Assembly (NCBI RefSeq): GCF_003201875.1
Contig: NZ_QJKD01000007.1
Coordinates: 62,001 to 126,000 of the forward strand
DNA length: 64,000 bases
Direction: 5' to 3'
Source of the DNA: Hungatella effluvii
GTDB lineage: Bacteria > Bacillota > Clostridia > Lachnospirales > Lachnospiraceae
Below are positions 63,133 to 64,000 of this stretch, in pieces (the stretch's first letter is position 1; the number at the start of each line of letters is the position of its first letter). The notes below the pieces were generated by a model. That model was not told the DNA's origin and ran no database searches. It worked only from the letters and a program-made list of their open reading frames with translations. The translations under genes and the position numbers were made by a program.

Positions 63133-63192
63133 AAAAGCCACTGCAGATGAGGAAGCCCAAAGCTTCTGTCTCCGTTTGCAGCGGCCTTTTTA
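63133..63192 (+). terminator. Terminator after HisJ-like gene
   Basis: Outer arms AAAAGCC/GGCCTTTT and CTGCA/TGCAG enclose an inner GAAGC/GCTTC stem; followed by TTTTTAG. About 29 bases after the stop codon. Confidence 0.75.
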
Positions 63193-63225
63193 GTTTCATA
63201 GAAAATTCGTCCTATGAAACTAAAA
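63187..63225. repeat. Perfect 14-base inverted repeat
   Basis: TTTTAGTTTCATAG and CTATGAAACTAAAA frame a 10-base spacer. It overlaps the end of the HisJ terminator and could form a second hairpin in the same stretch. This marks the start of an unusual structured intergenic block. Confidence 0.75.
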
Positions 63226-63291
63226 CCCTCCGGGGTATGCGCACTCCGCGCTAAGGAAATATGGCCGCTGAAGCGACCGCGCTCCGGCGCG

Positions 63292-63320
63292 AGAGTCCGG
63301 CGAGCCGGACTCTTTATTTA
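63292..63320 (+). terminator. Perfect GC-rich hairpin with T-rich tail
   Basis: AGAGTCCGG (63292-63300), loop CGAG, CCGGACTCT (63305-63313), then TTATTTA. It would end a short transcript of the GC-rich block, or form a second terminator for the upstream operon. Confidence 0.7.
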
Positions 63321-63339
63321 TTTGTGCAGTTACCGGATG

Positions 63340-63367
63340 TTTACAATTTTTACGGATATGGTATACT
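63340..63367 (+). promoter_or_regulatory. Possible promoter, distal, for the pyrophosphatase leader
   Basis: TTTACA (63340-63345), 16-bp spacer, TATACT (63362-63367). Confidence 0.5.
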
Positions 63368-63431
63368 ATATTGCAATCCACCATCCATCCGAAGAAGATG
63401 GCGGAATTCCTGTGATTTTCATGAAATTCTG

Positions 63432-63440
63432 TGCTATAAT
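63432..63440 (+). promoter_or_regulatory. Extended -10 promoter, proximal, for the pyrophosphatase leader
   Basis: TGCTATAAT matches the extended -10 consensus TGnTATAAT. Predicted start near 63447 gives a leader of about 232 bases before the pyrophosphatase ATG. Confidence 0.5.
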
Positions 63441-63516
63441 GAACACGCGGGCAGTAAAAGTACCTTCCCAGGAGCGCTTTCCTGTTACGCAAAAAATCCC
63501 CATAAAAATGAGGAGA

Positions 63517-63539
63517 CCCCGGTCGACGAGCAACCGGGG
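63517..63539 (+). ncRNA. Hairpin in pyrophosphatase leader (possible regulatory RNA)
   Basis: CCCCGGT (63517-63523) and ACCGGGG (63533-63539) pair perfectly around a 9-base loop; no U-tract follows. A second small stem AGGAG/CTCCT-like feature is near 63469-63483. No known riboswitch consensus was recognised by eye. Confidence 0.3.
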
Positions 63540-63678
63540 CAATTATGAAAAATCTATGTGCAATTTGACGATATAATCAATTCGCATAAATGATTTCCTA
63601 TGCATTTAGTATAAAAAATACATGTGAATAAAATATGAACTTCATGTAAACAGATTATGAAAAATAGAAGGAGGCTTC

Positions 63679-64000
63679 ATGGGAGAGAAAATAAGCAGAA
63701 AAACCATTGTTATCGGCCACAAGAATCCGGACACGGATTCCATCTGTTCGGCCATCTGTTATGCCAACTTAAAACGGTGCGTTACGGGGGAGAACTACCA
63801 GCCGGGACGGGCCGGGGCAGTTAATGAAGAGACACAGTTTGTTTTAAAGCATTTCAATGTGGAGGCCCCGGAGATTATCGAGAACGTCAAAACGCAGGTC
63901 CGTGATATCGAGATCAGGGAGACGGCGGGCGTGAAGAAGAACCTTTCTTTAAAGAAAGCATGGAATATCATGCAGGAGGCGAACGTCGTCACCATTCCGG
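63679..64000 (+). CDS. ppaC: Manganese-dependent inorganic pyrophosphatase (family II), 5' part
   Basis: Open from the ATG at 63679 to the window edge (107 codons). The sequence starts MGEKISRKTIVIGHKNPDTDSICSA, with the DHH-family HxNxDTD metal-binding motif of family II pyrophosphatases. It splits pyrophosphate to phosphate in the cytoplasm. The later part (VKTQVRDIEIRETAGVKKNLSLKKAWNIM) suggests the longer form with CBS domains inserted, which binds adenine nucleotides. The start has a GGAGG site. Confidence 0.9.
   Translation, partial: MGEKISRKTIVIGHKNPDTDSICSAICYANLKRCVTGENYQPGRAGAVNEETQFVLKHFNVEAPEIIENVKTQVRDIEIRETAGVKKNLSLKKAWNIMQEANVVTIP

Larger units (their letters stand above)
63105..63678. 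other. 574-bp structured intergenic region before the pyrophosphatase gene
   Basis: In order: HisJ terminator (63133-63192), a 14-base inverted repeat (63187-63225), a GC-rich unit of about 90 bases ending in a perfect hairpin (63292-63313), a promoter (63340-63367), an extended -10 (63432-63440), and a leader of about 230 bases with a CCCCGGT/ACCGGGG hairpin at 63517-63539. Short frames here lack ribosome sites and known motifs, and I consider it non-coding. Confidence 0.6.

Noticed and set aside
63214..63576. Short frames between the HisJ-like and pyrophosphatase genes as proteins.
   Set aside because: They start or run within hairpins and promoters, have no ribosome sites and give no recognisable peptides.

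Overview
The window looks like chromosome of a spore-forming, anaerobic Lachnospiraceae-type Firmicute (Hungatella, Lacrimispora or Enterocloster-like; this placement is inference). The supporting signs are strong AGGAGG ribosome sites, moderate GC content, many lipoprotein-anchored ABC importers, YesM/YesN-type two-component pairs, a YyaC-type sporulation protein, a superoxide reductase, a ferredoxin-linked 2-oxoacid oxidoreductase and a Ptb/Buk pair. About 60 genes are present. No rRNA, tRNA, CRISPR array, insertion sequence or prophage was seen.

Region by region. 1-4505: 3' end of pgi, then a solute-binding lipoprotein that overlaps a Cache/PAS-like/GGDEF diguanylate cyclase with no permease genes nearby. 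4561-13373: an IclR regulator divergent from a nine-gene operon that encodes a 2-hydroxycarboxylate-type transporter, two uncharacterised proteins (one a ferredoxin fusion), a four-subunit 2-oxoacid:ferredoxin oxidoreductase, and butyrate kinase and phosphate butyryltransferase homologues. The operon's strong promoter is followed by two palindromes exactly 20 bp apart. 13460-18765: an AraC regulator, two lipoproteins, small conserved proteins, a coiled-coil membrane protein and a PHP phosphatase.

19092-26042: uridine phosphorylase, a complete sugar-type (CUT1) ABC importer with ATPase, a glycerophosphodiester phosphodiesterase and a LacI regulator, with paired GTTTA-N-TAAAC palindromes around the promoter. 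26250-37338: a second importer without ATPase, GH3 glycosidase, choline-sulfatase-like sulfatase, ROK kinase, SIS-domain protein, and a sensor kinase/response regulator pair. A composite terminator hairpin separates the binding-protein gene from the permeases. 37456-43954: housekeeping and sporulation-type genes (YyaC, a LysM protein, a DUF5711-like protein, transketolase, glucokinase), followed by an AT-rich orphan secreted protein at 44042-44800.

45121-56314 is the most unusual locus. It holds a YesM/YesN pair, a third importer without ATPase, two paralogous cytoplasmic proteins with ApbE-type flavinylation motifs (DxxTGASxS) flanking an ApbE FMN transferase that itself lacks a signal peptide, then divergent PyrK-like and PyrD-like proteins. 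The PyrD-like protein keeps its FMN site but has lost orotate-site residues. I read this as a candidate undescribed cytoplasmic flavin redox system coupled to uptake of a small organic substrate. 56418-63104: superoxide reductase, an AraC protein with two HTH domains, a lone cupin sensor domain, an SDR dehydrogenase, another AraC regulator, a MATE transporter and a HisJ-like phosphatase. 63105-64000: a structured, non-coding 0.57-kb stretch with promoters and hairpins, then the start of a family II (manganese-dependent) inorganic pyrophosphatase that runs off the window.
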